Assembly: GCA_025057335.1 (NCBI GenBank)
Contig: JANWXG010000182.1
Span: 1-5,312 of the forward strand
Length of the DNA: 5,312 nt
Origin: a bacterium
Lineage (GTDB): Bacteria; Armatimonadota; HRBIN16
Direction: 5' to 3'
In this document: piece by piece, positions 1-5,312 of the stretch
How positions within the stretch are numbered: position 1 is the first letter of the stretch
Layout of the letters: every line of letters begins with the position of its first letter
Made by a program: the position numbers and the translations under genes
Notes under the pieces: model-generated
Databases searched by the model: none
What the model was told of the DNA's origin: nothing
Seen by the model: only the letters and a program-made list of their open reading frames with translations

Positions 1-631
1 GCATCATCTTCTGGATTTGCCCGACATGCTCGGTGATATCTTGCCCCTGCTGCGGCGCGATCGAAGACAGGTCTACTCCAAGCGTTTGCGTCATATACGT
101 CATGTAAGAGTCAGTTACTGCCTGGATATCGTAGTTAAACACCTTGAAAATGGCTTCTTCAGCGCGAGCACGGAGGGAAGGCTTCCAGCGGAAATCGCGT
201 TGCAGGTATTTCCTCACCAGTCGCTCGTATAGCGCATAGCTGCCTACATACCACTTCTGAGGCAGGTCTATCACTACATGCCTGTAGCCGATACGCAATC
301 GCTTCTCGAAGTAGCTGGTTCCGAACTGTCCTCCGCTCGCCGCCTCCTGGAAGATGTCGCGGAAGTACTGCGCCTGCGTCTTCTCCAGCGCCTGGCGCAG
401 CTGCTCCAGCCCTATCCCTTGCTTCTGCGCGTAGCGCTCGAAGAACTCGCGCGTGGGCGGGAAGGCGAACTGGAAGTCGTAGAACTCCTTTGCAATGGCA
501 TCCGCGACGCGCTCCGCCCAGGGCTGTAGCTGCTTCAAGATGCGCACATCATCTTCAGTGATGCCGACGAACTGCTTGCGCAGATTCAGGTTGGTCTCGT
601 TGATGTGCAAGAAAGCGCACAAGTTTTCCAT
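1..631 (-). CDS. Globin-coupled (protoglobin-domain) heme sensor, C-terminus cut by window edge
   Basis: The minus strand is open from an ATG at 631 to the left edge (210 codons, no stop), so the 3' end is missing. The protein starts MENLCAFLHINETNLNLRKQ. Residues ~15-180 look like the sensor globin domain of globin-coupled sensors (HemAT type). The key segment is RIGYRHVVIDLPQKWYVGSY at ~113-132, matching the family pattern IGxxHxxIxLxPxWYxGAY, with His118 as the expected proximal heme ligand. Tyr51 in EFYDF is a candidate distal-pocket residue. Such domains bind O2, CO or NO and pass the signal to a C-terminal module (chemotaxis transducer, diguanylate cyclase, kinase) or stand alone. Only ~30 residues follow the globin here, so the output cannot be named. 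The start is supported by AGAGGTG at 642-648 and an in-frame TGA 10-12 nt upstream of the ATG. The gene is divergent from cdaA. Fold assignment is strong; full architecture is unknown. Confidence 0.85.
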   Translation of the reverse strand, partial: MENLCAFLHINETNLNLRKQFVGITEDDVRILKQLQPWAERVADAIAKEFYDFQFAFPPTREFFERYAQKQGIGLEQLRQALEKTQAQYFRDIFQEAASGGQFGTSYFEKRLRIGYRHVVIDLPQKWYVGSYALYERLVRKYLQRDFRWKPSLRARAEEAIFKVFNYDIQAVTDSYMTYMTQTLGVDLSSIAPQQGQDITEHVGQIQKMM

Positions 632-641
632 TGTTGCATTT

Positions 642-648
642 CACCTCT
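642..648 (-). promoter_or_regulatory. Ribosome binding site of globin sensor gene
   Basis: Read on the minus strand, AGAGGTG lies 10 nt before the ATG at 631. It decides the start, because an in-frame stop follows closely upstream and no other start codon lies between. Confidence 0.6.
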
Positions 649-837
649 ATCCCGAAGGGTTCCGTAGTTATTATCGGCATAGATACGGGCAGGCTTAGCG
701 AAGGAAGGGCACAGATCACCCTGATGAGGTCAAGGCTCCCGCTAGACCTGTTGGTATTATGCTCTGCGTCCAAACCATGATTTCGCCGGAACCTTCTGCA
801 GCAGACAGGTGTCAGACATAGCGGGAGGGCGGGGCGC

Positions 838-867
838 TTGCGAGGCGGAGAACCGTTGTGCTATACT
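838..867 (+). promoter_or_regulatory. Sigma70-type promoter of the cdaA-cdaR-glycosyltransferase operon
   Basis: TTGCGA (838-843) and TATACT (862-867) are separated by 18 bp. TGC directly before the -10 makes an extended -10 (TGn). Transcription would begin near 874, giving a leader of about 35 nt, too short for a c-di-AMP riboswitch. The short direct repeat ACCGT occurs at 852-856 and 871-875, on either side of the -10. The match to housekeeping consensus is good for a GC-rich region, but this is a sequence prediction only. Confidence 0.6.
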
Positions 868-897
868 GAAACCGTCCCCATCAGACTCTGGCGAAGC

Positions 898-903
898 AGG
901 GTG
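898..903 (+). promoter_or_regulatory. Ribosome binding site of cdaA
   Basis: AGGGTG at 898-903 lies 5 nt before a TTG at 909. The only nearby alternative starts in frame are GTG codons at 915 and 918, which would be further from the site. An in-frame TGA at 867-869 limits any upstream extension, so TTG at 909 is the best choice. Confidence 0.45.
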
Positions 904-908
904 TAGCA

Positions 909-1826
909 TTGTCTGTGGTGGAAACGGTCTTCAAACCGCTACTGGTAACCCTGAGGGAACTGGATGTAGCATCCACGCTGGTGCTGCTCATAGATGTTCT
1001 CGCCGTCACCTACCTACTGTATCGCCTCATCCTCCTGGCGAAGGGCACCCGTGCATGGCAAATCATGTCAGGGCTGTTTCTCTTCTTTCTGCTCATGTAT
1101 ATCAGCGGCAAGCTCGGCTTGACCACGCTCAACTGGCTAATGCGACAGGTGCTTCCTCTGGGACCAGTGGCGCTGGTCATCCTGTTCTATCCCGAGCTGC
1201 GACATGCCCTAGAGGAGATGGGGCGTCTCGGTTTCTGGGGGCAGAGCATCAACCCCATCGGACGGGAGAACTTGACGACCGTAGTGAACGAAGTGGTGCG
1301 CGCTGCCACTGAGATGGCTCGGCAACGGATAGGGGCACTGATTGTGTTTGAACCTTACCCCGCGCTCGACCACTACGTCTCCCCCGGCGTGCCCATTGAC
1401 GCCAAAGTGAGCGCTCGTCTTCTGACCTCGCTCTTCTATCCGGGCAACCCGCTGCACGATGGGGCGGTAGTGATTTGCGGAGACCGCATCATTGCCGCGG
1501 GGTGCACTTTGCCTCTCACAGAGAACCCGATGGTGGACCAGAATGTGCACATGCGCCATAAGGCGGCTATCGGCGCTTCCGAGCGGGGCGCGGTCGCCCT
1601 TGTGGTGTCGGAAGAGACGGGCATTATCTCCGTGGCGTTTTCGGGGCGGCTACAGCGAGGCTTTCGCGAGGAGACCCTGCGAGAGCGCCTGATGGACCTC
1701 CTGACGGCACAACCTCCCAAGCAAGCGTTGGAGAGCCTGCGCCAGACGGTGCGCTGGCGCCCCCTGTGGACGCTATGGCGTCGGCAGCAGGGGCAGCAGC
1801 AATCGGCGCAGGCGGAGAGGAGGTAG
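909..1826 (+). CDS. cdaA: Membrane diadenylate cyclase CdaA (c-di-AMP synthase)
   Basis: CdaA condenses two ATP into cyclic di-AMP at the inner face of the membrane. The 305-residue protein has three likely membrane helices at about 20-42, 50-72 and 80-95, then a DAC (DisA_N) domain from ~120 to 245. The domain shows DAKVSARLL at 164-172, the active-site PLHDGAVVI at 181-189 (DGA at 184-186), LPLTENP at 201-207 and VSEETG at 233-238. The usual GTRHR motif reads HMRHK (214-218): the RHR triad is RHK, a conservative change, and the Gly-Thr before it is lost. A C-terminal tail of ~50 residues ends in a basic, Gln-rich stretch and makes it somewhat longer than typical CdaA (~275 aa). It starts with TTG behind a modest ribosome site. 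The stop is 6 nt before cdaR, whose ribosome site overlaps the end of this gene. Family assignment is firm; full activity with the altered motif is inferred. Confidence 0.95.
   Translation: MSVVETVFKPLLVTLRELDVASTLVLLIDVLAVTYLLYRLILLAKGTRAWQIMSGLFLFFLLMYISGKLGLTTLNWLMRQVLPLGPVALVILFYPELRHALEEMGRLGFWGQSINPIGRENLTTVVNEVVRAATEMARQRIGALIVFEPYPALDHYVSPGVPIDAKVSARLLTSLFYPGNPLHDGAVVICGDRIIAAGCTLPLTENPMVDQNVHMRHKAAIGASERGAVALVVSEETGIISVAFSGRLQRGFREETLRERLMDLLTAQPPKQALESLRQTVRWRPLWTLWRRQQGQQQSAQAERR
1818..1824 (+). promoter_or_regulatory. Strong ribosome binding site of cdaR
   Basis: AGGAGGT, close to the ideal Shine-Dalgarno sequence, overlaps the last codons and stop of cdaA and lies 8 nt before the GTG at 1833. 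It supports that GTG as the start and coupled expression of the two genes. Confidence 0.65.
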
Positions 1827-1832
1827 CTCCTC

Positions 1833-2810
1833 GTGTGGAAAGGGCTCAGAGAGAACATCCCAGAGAAAATCATGGCGTTCAGCAGTGCCCTGCTCATTTG
1901 GCTTTATGTGAACGCGGAGAGGAACCCCACTGTCACCCAGCGATATACCGTGGACGTGGAGGTACACCACGTGCAAAACGGATACGAACCCCCCGTCGTG
2001 ACCCCACCGCAGGTGACTGTGGTGTTGACCGGGGTGCGCAGCAATGTGGAGCAGATTGCCCCGCGCGGGATCCGTGCGATAGTGGATGCCTCTGGCTCTG
2101 GAGAGGGGAAGCAGCGGCTGCCTGTACAGCTCAACCTGACCAGAGAAGTGCTACGCGATGTGCAGGTGGAAATTATCCCCCCTACCGTTCAGGTAACCCT
2201 GACTAGGCGCATCAGTAAAGAGATGAAGATTGAATGCCTATTTGTCAACACTCCGCCCGAGGGATACGTGTATCTCTCTCCTCTCATCTTCCCAGAAACG
2301 GCTTTGGTCTCGGGCCCGCGCGACCGGGTAAACCAGGTGCGTCGGCTGATTGTGAATGCTGTACCTCAGCGCGTGGGGGAGGAGGTGGACGCCGAGCTGC
2401 CCATCGTGGCGCTGGATGGGGAGAACCGTCCTATCAGCGGTGGAGTGAGCATTCGGCCCTCCCGTGCGCGTGTAGTGCTCAAGCTGGCGCCCGTCAGCTT
2501 GACTAAAACCGTACTAGTGACCCCCGTTTGGAAGGGCACACCAGACCCTAGCGTCGCCATTGAAGAGATTAGCATCGAGCCGCGCACCGTCGTGGTTTCG
2601 GGCAAGCCAGAGGCGCTTGCGCGGGTGCACGCTGTAGAAACCGAGCCCATCGATATCGACAACCTAACGGCGGATGTGGTTCGCAGCGTGGCGCTACGGG
2701 CGGTGGAGGGGATACAGCCGACGGTTTCTAGCGTGCGCGTCTCTGTGCGCGTGCGCCGACTGCCCGAACGCTCTGAACGTCCCGAGCGTTCGGAGCGCCC
2801 AGCGCCGTGA
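1833..2810 (+). CDS. cdaR: YbbR-domain protein CdaR, predicted regulator of CdaA
   Basis: CdaR proteins are membrane-anchored, with YbbR repeats outside the cell, and they modulate the diadenylate cyclase CdaA. This 325-residue protein has a short cytoplasmic N-terminus and one membrane helix at ~12-27 (SSALLIWLYVN, the typical YbbR-protein anchor). About three beta-rich YbbR repeats follow, near 35-125, 130-218 and 222-308. Each carries the family pattern of a P-x-x-V-x-V-x-G/L-type strand (VTPPQVTVVLTG, IFPETALVSGP, IEPRTVVVSGKPE). The C-terminal tail RLPERSERPERSERPAP is a low-complexity charged repeat encoded by four 9-nt units. The start is GTG at 1833, supported by AGGAGGT. It lies 6 nt after cdaA and 6 nt before a glycosyltransferase, not glmM as in Firmicutes. 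The gene name rests on domain and position, as YbbR proteins diverge strongly in sequence. Confidence 0.9.
   Translation: MWKGLRENIPEKIMAFSSALLIWLYVNAERNPTVTQRYTVDVEVHHVQNGYEPPVVTPPQVTVVLTGVRSNVEQIAPRGIRAIVDASGSGEGKQRLPVQLNLTREVLRDVQVEIIPPTVQVTLTRRISKEMKIECLFVNTPPEGYVYLSPLIFPETALVSGPRDRVNQVRRLIVNAVPQRVGEEVDAELPIVALDGENRPISGGVSIRPSRARVVLKLAPVSLTKTVLVTPVWKGTPDPSVAIEEISIEPRTVVVSGKPEALARVHAVETEPIDIDNLTADVVRSVALRAVEGIQPTVSSVRVSVRVRRLPERSERPERSERPAP
2764..2793. repeat. Perfect 10-bp inverted repeat with 10-nt spacer inside the 3' end of cdaR
   Basis: CCGAACGCTC (2764-2773) and GAGCGTTCGG (2784-2793) are exact reverse complements around TGAACGTCCC. The element lies within four tandem 9-nt units (2766-2801) encoding Glu-Arg-Ser/Pro repeats. 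It would form a stable RNA hairpin ending 23 nt before the glycosyltransferase start. There is no T-run after it, so it is not a classical terminator. Confidence 0.75.
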
Positions 2811-2816
2811 GATGCT

Positions 2817-3890
2817 ATGCGCGTGCTACACCTGTCACGCCCTGCGGCGGGTGGAGTGTTGCGCTTCCTGCAACACGTTGTGCCTCGTCTGGAGCAAGCG
2901 GGCGTGGAGTGCGTCGTGGCTTGTCCTGCTGAAATGCACTCCACATTGTCCTCAGTACGCACATTGCACTGGGGAGTAAGTGACCGTCCACGCCCTCTTG
3001 CAGACCTTCGCTGTGCCCTGCAAGCGCAGAGCTGGCAGAAAGACTACGACCTGTTCCACGCACATGGATTGCGAGCGGTGAGCGTGCTGGCGCTGACCCC
3101 TCCCCTACGCTGGGTGTTCACATTGCACAACTTGCCCCCGATGCATCTGCCCCCCCTTGCGCGCTGGCTGTTGCGCCGCGCCGCGCGCACGGCAGGACGC
3201 ATCCTCTCGGTCTCACAGGCGGTGCAAGAAGGATGGCTGCGTCACTTTCCCCAGTCTGCCCCGAAGTGTGAGGTGGTGCCGGGGGGCGTAGATGTTCAGA
3301 TGATACGCTATTCCCCTACTGACCGACGCATTGCCCGCCAGCAATGGGGCTTGCCTGAGGAGGCGCCAGTGGCGCTGTGTGTGGCGCGATTGATGAAGGA
3401 CAAGGGGGTGGACATACTGTTGCGGGCACTGGCAGAGGCTCCCACGTGGTATGCGCTGATTGTCGGAGAGGGACCGCAGAGGCAAGAACTGGTTCATCTG
3501 ACTTCTGTGCTGAGAGTGGGGGAGCGCGTGCGGTTTACTGGTTATCTTCCTACGCTGGACGCTGCTTGGGCGGCGTGTGACGTGGCAGTCGTGCCCTCAC
3601 GGCGGGAGGGGCTGGGGTTGTTCGCTCTCGAAGCGATGGCTGCGCAGAAGCCTGTTGTTGCCTCTCAGACGGGCGGTTTAGCCGAGGTGGTGCTGCCTGA
3701 GGAAATGGGCTGGCTGGTACCTCCCGATGACCCAGGGGCGCTGGCAGCGGCGTTGCAAGAGGCTCTTGCCCAGCGCGAACGCTGGAGCGCTATGGGAGAA
3801 AGGGGCAAGCAACACGTGCTACAGCATTACACGTGGGAGCACACCGCGCAACGTCTGCTAGAGGTCTACCGCTCACTGGTCAACAGGTAG
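2817..3890 (+). CDS. GT4-type glycosyltransferase (GT-B fold), acceptor unknown
   Basis: The protein should transfer a sugar from a nucleotide-sugar donor to an acceptor that cannot be read from sequence. It has 357 residues, the usual GT4 length. The N-terminal Rossmann-like half starts MRVLHLSRPAAGGV with a Gly-rich loop and includes DLFHAHG (78-84) and FTLHNLP (101-107). The C-terminal donor half begins near 183 with VARLMKDKGVD (189-199; Arg191 and Lys196 are likely phosphate contacts). It continues through VGEGP and FTGYLP to the signature EX7E, Glu264 and Glu272 in EGLGLFALEA, and ends with TGGLAEVV and GWLVPPDDP. No membrane segment or signal is visible, so it is cytoplasmic or peripheral. 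The ATG is 6 nt after the cdaR stop with only a weak ribosome site, suggesting coupled translation. It occupies the place where glmM commonly follows cdaR. Its last 25 bp overlap the convergent Nudix gene. Confidence 0.9.
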   Translation: MRVLHLSRPAAGGVLRFLQHVVPRLEQAGVECVVACPAEMHSTLSSVRTLHWGVSDRPRPLADLRCALQAQSWQKDYDLFHAHGLRAVSVLALTPPLRWVFTLHNLPPMHLPPLARWLLRRAARTAGRILSVSQAVQEGWLRHFPQSAPKCEVVPGGVDVQMIRYSPTDRRIARQQWGLPEEAPVALCVARLMKDKGVDILLRALAEAPTWYALIVGEGPQRQELVHLTSVLRVGERVRFTGYLPTLDAAWAACDVAVVPSRREGLGLFALEAMAAQKPVVASQTGGLAEVVLPEEMGWLVPPDDPGALAAALQEALAQRERWSAMGERGKQHVLQHYTWEHTAQRLLEVYRSLVNR

Positions 3891-4402
3891 TACGTGACGA
3901 GTAGGGCAGCAATGGTTTTAGCGTCTCGAATCTCCCCTGAGAGCACTAACTCCACCGCGCGCGCAAGAGGAACTGGAACGACTTCGACGCTCTCGTCCTC
4001 CTCCGTGCGCTGCGCGGTCTTCTCCAGCCCCTGCGCTAAGAACACGTGCAGTATCTCCTGAGAGTAACCAGGCGCTAAGTACTGGCTGAACAGCGGTCGT
4101 AGTGTGCTGGCGCGGTAGCCTGTTTCCTCCTCCAGCTCGCGCGCGGCGCACACGATGGGAGGTTCGTTGGGTTCCAAGGTGCCTGCGGGCACCTCCAGCA
4201 GCACCTCGTTCACCGCCAGCCGAAACTGGCGAATCATCAATACTGTCTCCTCGTCCAGCAGAGGTACAATCGCCACAGCGCCGCGATGCTCTACGATTTC
4301 GCGCTGCGAAGTCCTGCCGTTGGGCAGGCGGATGGTATCCACGCGCAGGTTTACTACGCGCCCCTCGAAAATCTTCTCTGAACGGATGACCTGCTCTCGC
4401 AT
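3866..4402 (-). CDS. Nudix hydrolase, ADP-ribose pyrophosphatase type
   Basis: This enzyme class cleaves ADP-ribose or related nucleoside-diphosphate sugars into AMP and a sugar phosphate in the cytoplasm, using Mg2+. The 178-residue protein (MREQVIRSEKIFEGRVV...) has a complete Nudix box at residues 74-96: Gly74, Glu80, Arg88-Glu89, Glu92-Glu93 and Gly95, all in the correct spacing. A proline 16 residues after the box glycine (Pro111 in APGYSQEILHVFLA) is the feature associated with ADP-ribose pyrophosphatases of the NudF family. The frame is open further upstream (to 4537), but that part would overlap the DUF3866 gene and has no family similarity. I therefore chose ATG at 4402, preceded by AGGGTG with about 7 nt spacing. 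It lies 10 nt after the DUF3866 stop, so the two are probably cotranscribed. Its stop lies inside the end of the opposing glycosyltransferase. The exact substrate is unproven. Confidence 0.92.
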   Translation of the reverse strand: MREQVIRSEKIFEGRVVNLRVDTIRLPNGRTSQREIVEHRGAVAIVPLLDEETVLMIRQFRLAVNEVLLEVPAGTLEPNEPPIVCAARELEEETGYRASTLRPLFSQYLAPGYSQEILHVFLAQGLEKTAQRTEEDESVEVVPVPLARAVELVLSGEIRDAKTIAALLVTYYLLTSER

Positions 4403-4412
4403 AGTGTGCACC

Positions 4413-5312
4413 CTATCTACTCTGTATGGAGGTAGGTGTTGCTGCAAGGTCTGCGGCGTGTGCACCCGCTGCTGCGGCTGCGAGGAAGAACTCCCGATCC
4501 TCCAGCATAGTGCGCCCCATCGTGGTGACGGGGACATGTCGCCTGCGCAGCACCTCTAGCCCAGCAGAACCGTCCAGTACGCGTACTAGGTGCCTCGCGG
4601 CGATACCGTGCTCCTCTAGCTGCCCGAGTACCTCCCATAGACGTGGCGGATCGAGCTCTGGCACCGGCACGTGGCAGCGGGTTAACACCACCTTGCCGAG
4701 CACGGTGAGGGTGTGGTGGCTAACGCGGTAGTGGCGCGGACGCGGGTCGGCGAAACTGATGCGTAAGCAGGCGATGGGAACTCCCCCAAGCGAAGCGACA
4801 GCGTTAAGGGCAATTCCCTGGTCAATCCCTGAGAAGCCAAACGCCGTTGCAGTGCCAGTGTTGCCTACCCCTTGCGACACAATCGCGACATCCGCTCCCA
4901 TCACATGCCGCGCGGCGAGCAGTCCGCTAAAGACGTTCACTGCCTCTAGGTCGCCACCGTATGCCTGACCTACGGTGATGACCCCATGAATGAGCCCCGC
5001 CTCGCTCAACGCGGGGACTAATCGGCTGACCCCTAGCGCCAGCGACGCCGAGTCGGTCATGACGTACGCCACGCGGCACCGCCCGCCCCCGTAGTGGTGC
5101 AGGGCGGCTGCTACGGGTGCAATTTGGCTGTGTAGACCGCAGCAGACAACAGGCATCCCGTCCAGAGAGGAAGCGCTTTGCAACACCTCGTGATGTGGCG
5201 AAGCAGGCTCTTCCACTGCCAACACCGTATGCTGCATGGGCGTGTAGCGCAGACGTACGATGTGTCCGTCCATGGGGGTCGGCTCTAGCGGACGGGTCAG
5301 GTTGTGGATGAC
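4413..5312 (-). CDS. DUF3866 family protein, N-terminus cut by window edge
   Basis: The minus-strand frame stays open to the right edge. The 13 codons before the ATG at 5273 read VIHNLTRPLEPTP and look like real family sequence, so that ATG is internal and the true start is outside. The visible 299 residues, counted from the window edge, include RYTPMQHTVLAVEEPASPHH (22-41), VAYVMTDSASL (81-91), TVGQAYGGDLEAVNV (113-127), VSQGVGNTGT (145-154), GFSGIDQGIALNA (159-171) and RHYRVSHHT (193-201). These match my memory of DUF3866, a conserved family of unknown biochemical role reported from Actinobacteria and Firmicutes-like genomes. The Gly-rich loops and conserved His and Asp residues suggest an enzyme, but no reaction can be assigned. 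No membrane segment is convincing. It is followed after 10 nt by the Nudix gene, probably in one transcript. The family call is from memory and could be tested by a profile search. Confidence 0.8.
   Translation of the reverse strand, partial: VIHNLTRPLEPTPMDGHIVRLRYTPMQHTVLAVEEPASPHHEVLQSASSLDGMPVVCCGLHSQIAPVAAALHHYGGGRCRVAYVMTDSASLALGVSRLVPALSEAGLIHGVITVGQAYGGDLEAVNVFSGLLAARHVMGADVAIVSQGVGNTGTATAFGFSGIDQGIALNAVASLGGVPIACLRISFADPRPRHYRVSHHTLTVLGKVVLTRCHVPVPELDPPRLWEVLGQLEEHGIAARHLVRVLDGSAGLEVLRRRHVPVTTMGRTMLEDREFFLAAAAAGAHAADLAATPTSIQSR

Larger units (their letters stand above)
632..908. other. Divergent intergenic region between globin sensor and cdaA operon
   Basis: This 277-bp non-coding stretch separates two divergently transcribed genes. 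Its right end holds the rightward promoter and start signals of cdaA, and its left end holds the leftward ribosome binding site of the globin gene. The middle (about 665-835) shows no convincing gene, RNA, terminator or long repeat. A weak leftward -10-like element (GATAAT, read on the minus strand, 670-675) lies ~40 bp before the globin start but lacks a good -35. Small ORFs crossing the region lack family features and overlap the real genes. Confidence 0.7.

Noticed and set aside
17..529. Plus-strand small frames at 17-232 and 278-529
   Set aside because: Both are antisense to the globin sensor, whose conserved heme-pocket segment proves the minus strand is coding.
670..675. Leftward -10 element GATAAT for the globin gene
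   Set aside because: No acceptable -35 lies 16-18 bp upstream on the minus strand, so it is not called as a promoter.
874..908. c-di-AMP (ydaO-type) riboswitch before cdaA
   Set aside because: The predicted leader is only about 35 nt and lacks any multi-stem structure; too short for that class.
809..1312. Plus-strand 167-codon frame overlapping the start of cdaA
   Set aside because: It is out of frame with cdaA, low in complexity, has no family features, and its 5' part crosses the cdaA promoter. It is a GC-rich shadow.
1436..1897. Minus-strand 153-codon frame antisense to cdaA
   Set aside because: Cys/Arg-rich composition with no motif, fully opposite the conserved DAC domain; a shadow.
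2366..2962. Minus-strand 198-codon frame rich in Ser, Arg and Thr, antisense to cdaR
   Set aside because: Its repeat RSERSG simply mirrors the cdaR tail repeat on the other strand. The cdaR frame has clear YbbR features and a good start.
4177..4194. 7-bp hairpin AGGTGCC-TGCG-GGCACCT
   Set aside because: It lies inside the Nudix gene over the conserved residues VPAGT just before the Nudix box. Protein constraint and GC content explain it, and no T-run follows.
4403..4537. N-terminal extension of the Nudix frame (45 extra codons)
   Set aside because: It overlaps the DUF3866 coding end, is low complexity, and has no similarity to the Nudix N-terminus, which fits a start at 4402.
4995..5016. 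CCCCGC / GCGGGG inverted repeat
   Set aside because: Only 6 bp with a 10-nt loop inside the DUF3866 gene; expected by chance in GC-rich DNA.

Overview
The window is a compact, GC-rich piece of bacterial chromosome (about 60% GC by eye). It holds six protein genes, two of them cut by the window edges. There is no RNA gene, mobile element, CRISPR array or phage gene. TTG and GTG starts, tight spacing and overlapping gene ends suggest a streamlined genome. The gene content (CdaA/CdaR, a DUF3866 protein, an ADP-ribose-type Nudix hydrolase, a globin-coupled sensor) fits a Gram-positive-related or deep-branching lineage such as Firmicutes, Armatimonadota, Chloroflexi or Actinobacteria. I cannot place it more precisely from sequence alone.

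Layout. (1) 1-631, minus strand: the N-terminal part of a globin-coupled (protoglobin) heme sensor whose C-terminal part runs off the left edge. (2) 632-908: a divergent intergenic region with a good sigma70-type promoter (TTGCGA, 18 bp, extended -10 TGCTATACT) pointing right. (3) 909-3890, plus strand: a three-gene operon. A membrane diadenylate cyclase (cdaA) is followed after 6 nt by its YbbR-domain partner (cdaR), then after another 6 nt by a GT4-type glycosyltransferase. (4) 3866-5312, minus strand: a two-gene unit of a DUF3866 protein (5' end off the right edge) followed by a Nudix hydrolase of the ADP-ribose pyrophosphatase type. Its last 25 bp overlap the end of the glycosyltransferase tail to tail.

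How the genes work together. cdaA and cdaR form the conserved c-di-AMP synthesis module, which in many Gram-positive bacteria controls potassium and osmolyte balance and cell-wall homeostasis. The usual third member, glmM (phosphoglucosamine mutase, which restrains CdaA), is not here. A glycosyltransferase takes its place, which keeps a possible envelope-glycan link but with a different enzyme. The Nudix/DUF3866 pair is a separate unit, perhaps a nucleotide-sugar or ADP-ribose housekeeping function with an uncharacterised partner. The points most worth a second look are the altered RHR motif of CdaA (RHK, with HM where GT is usual), the glycosyltransferase in the glmM slot, the DUF3866-Nudix pair, the globin sensor divergent from the c-di-AMP operon, and a 10-bp perfect inverted repeat at the end of cdaR. 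I did not find a clearly new defence or mobile system here.
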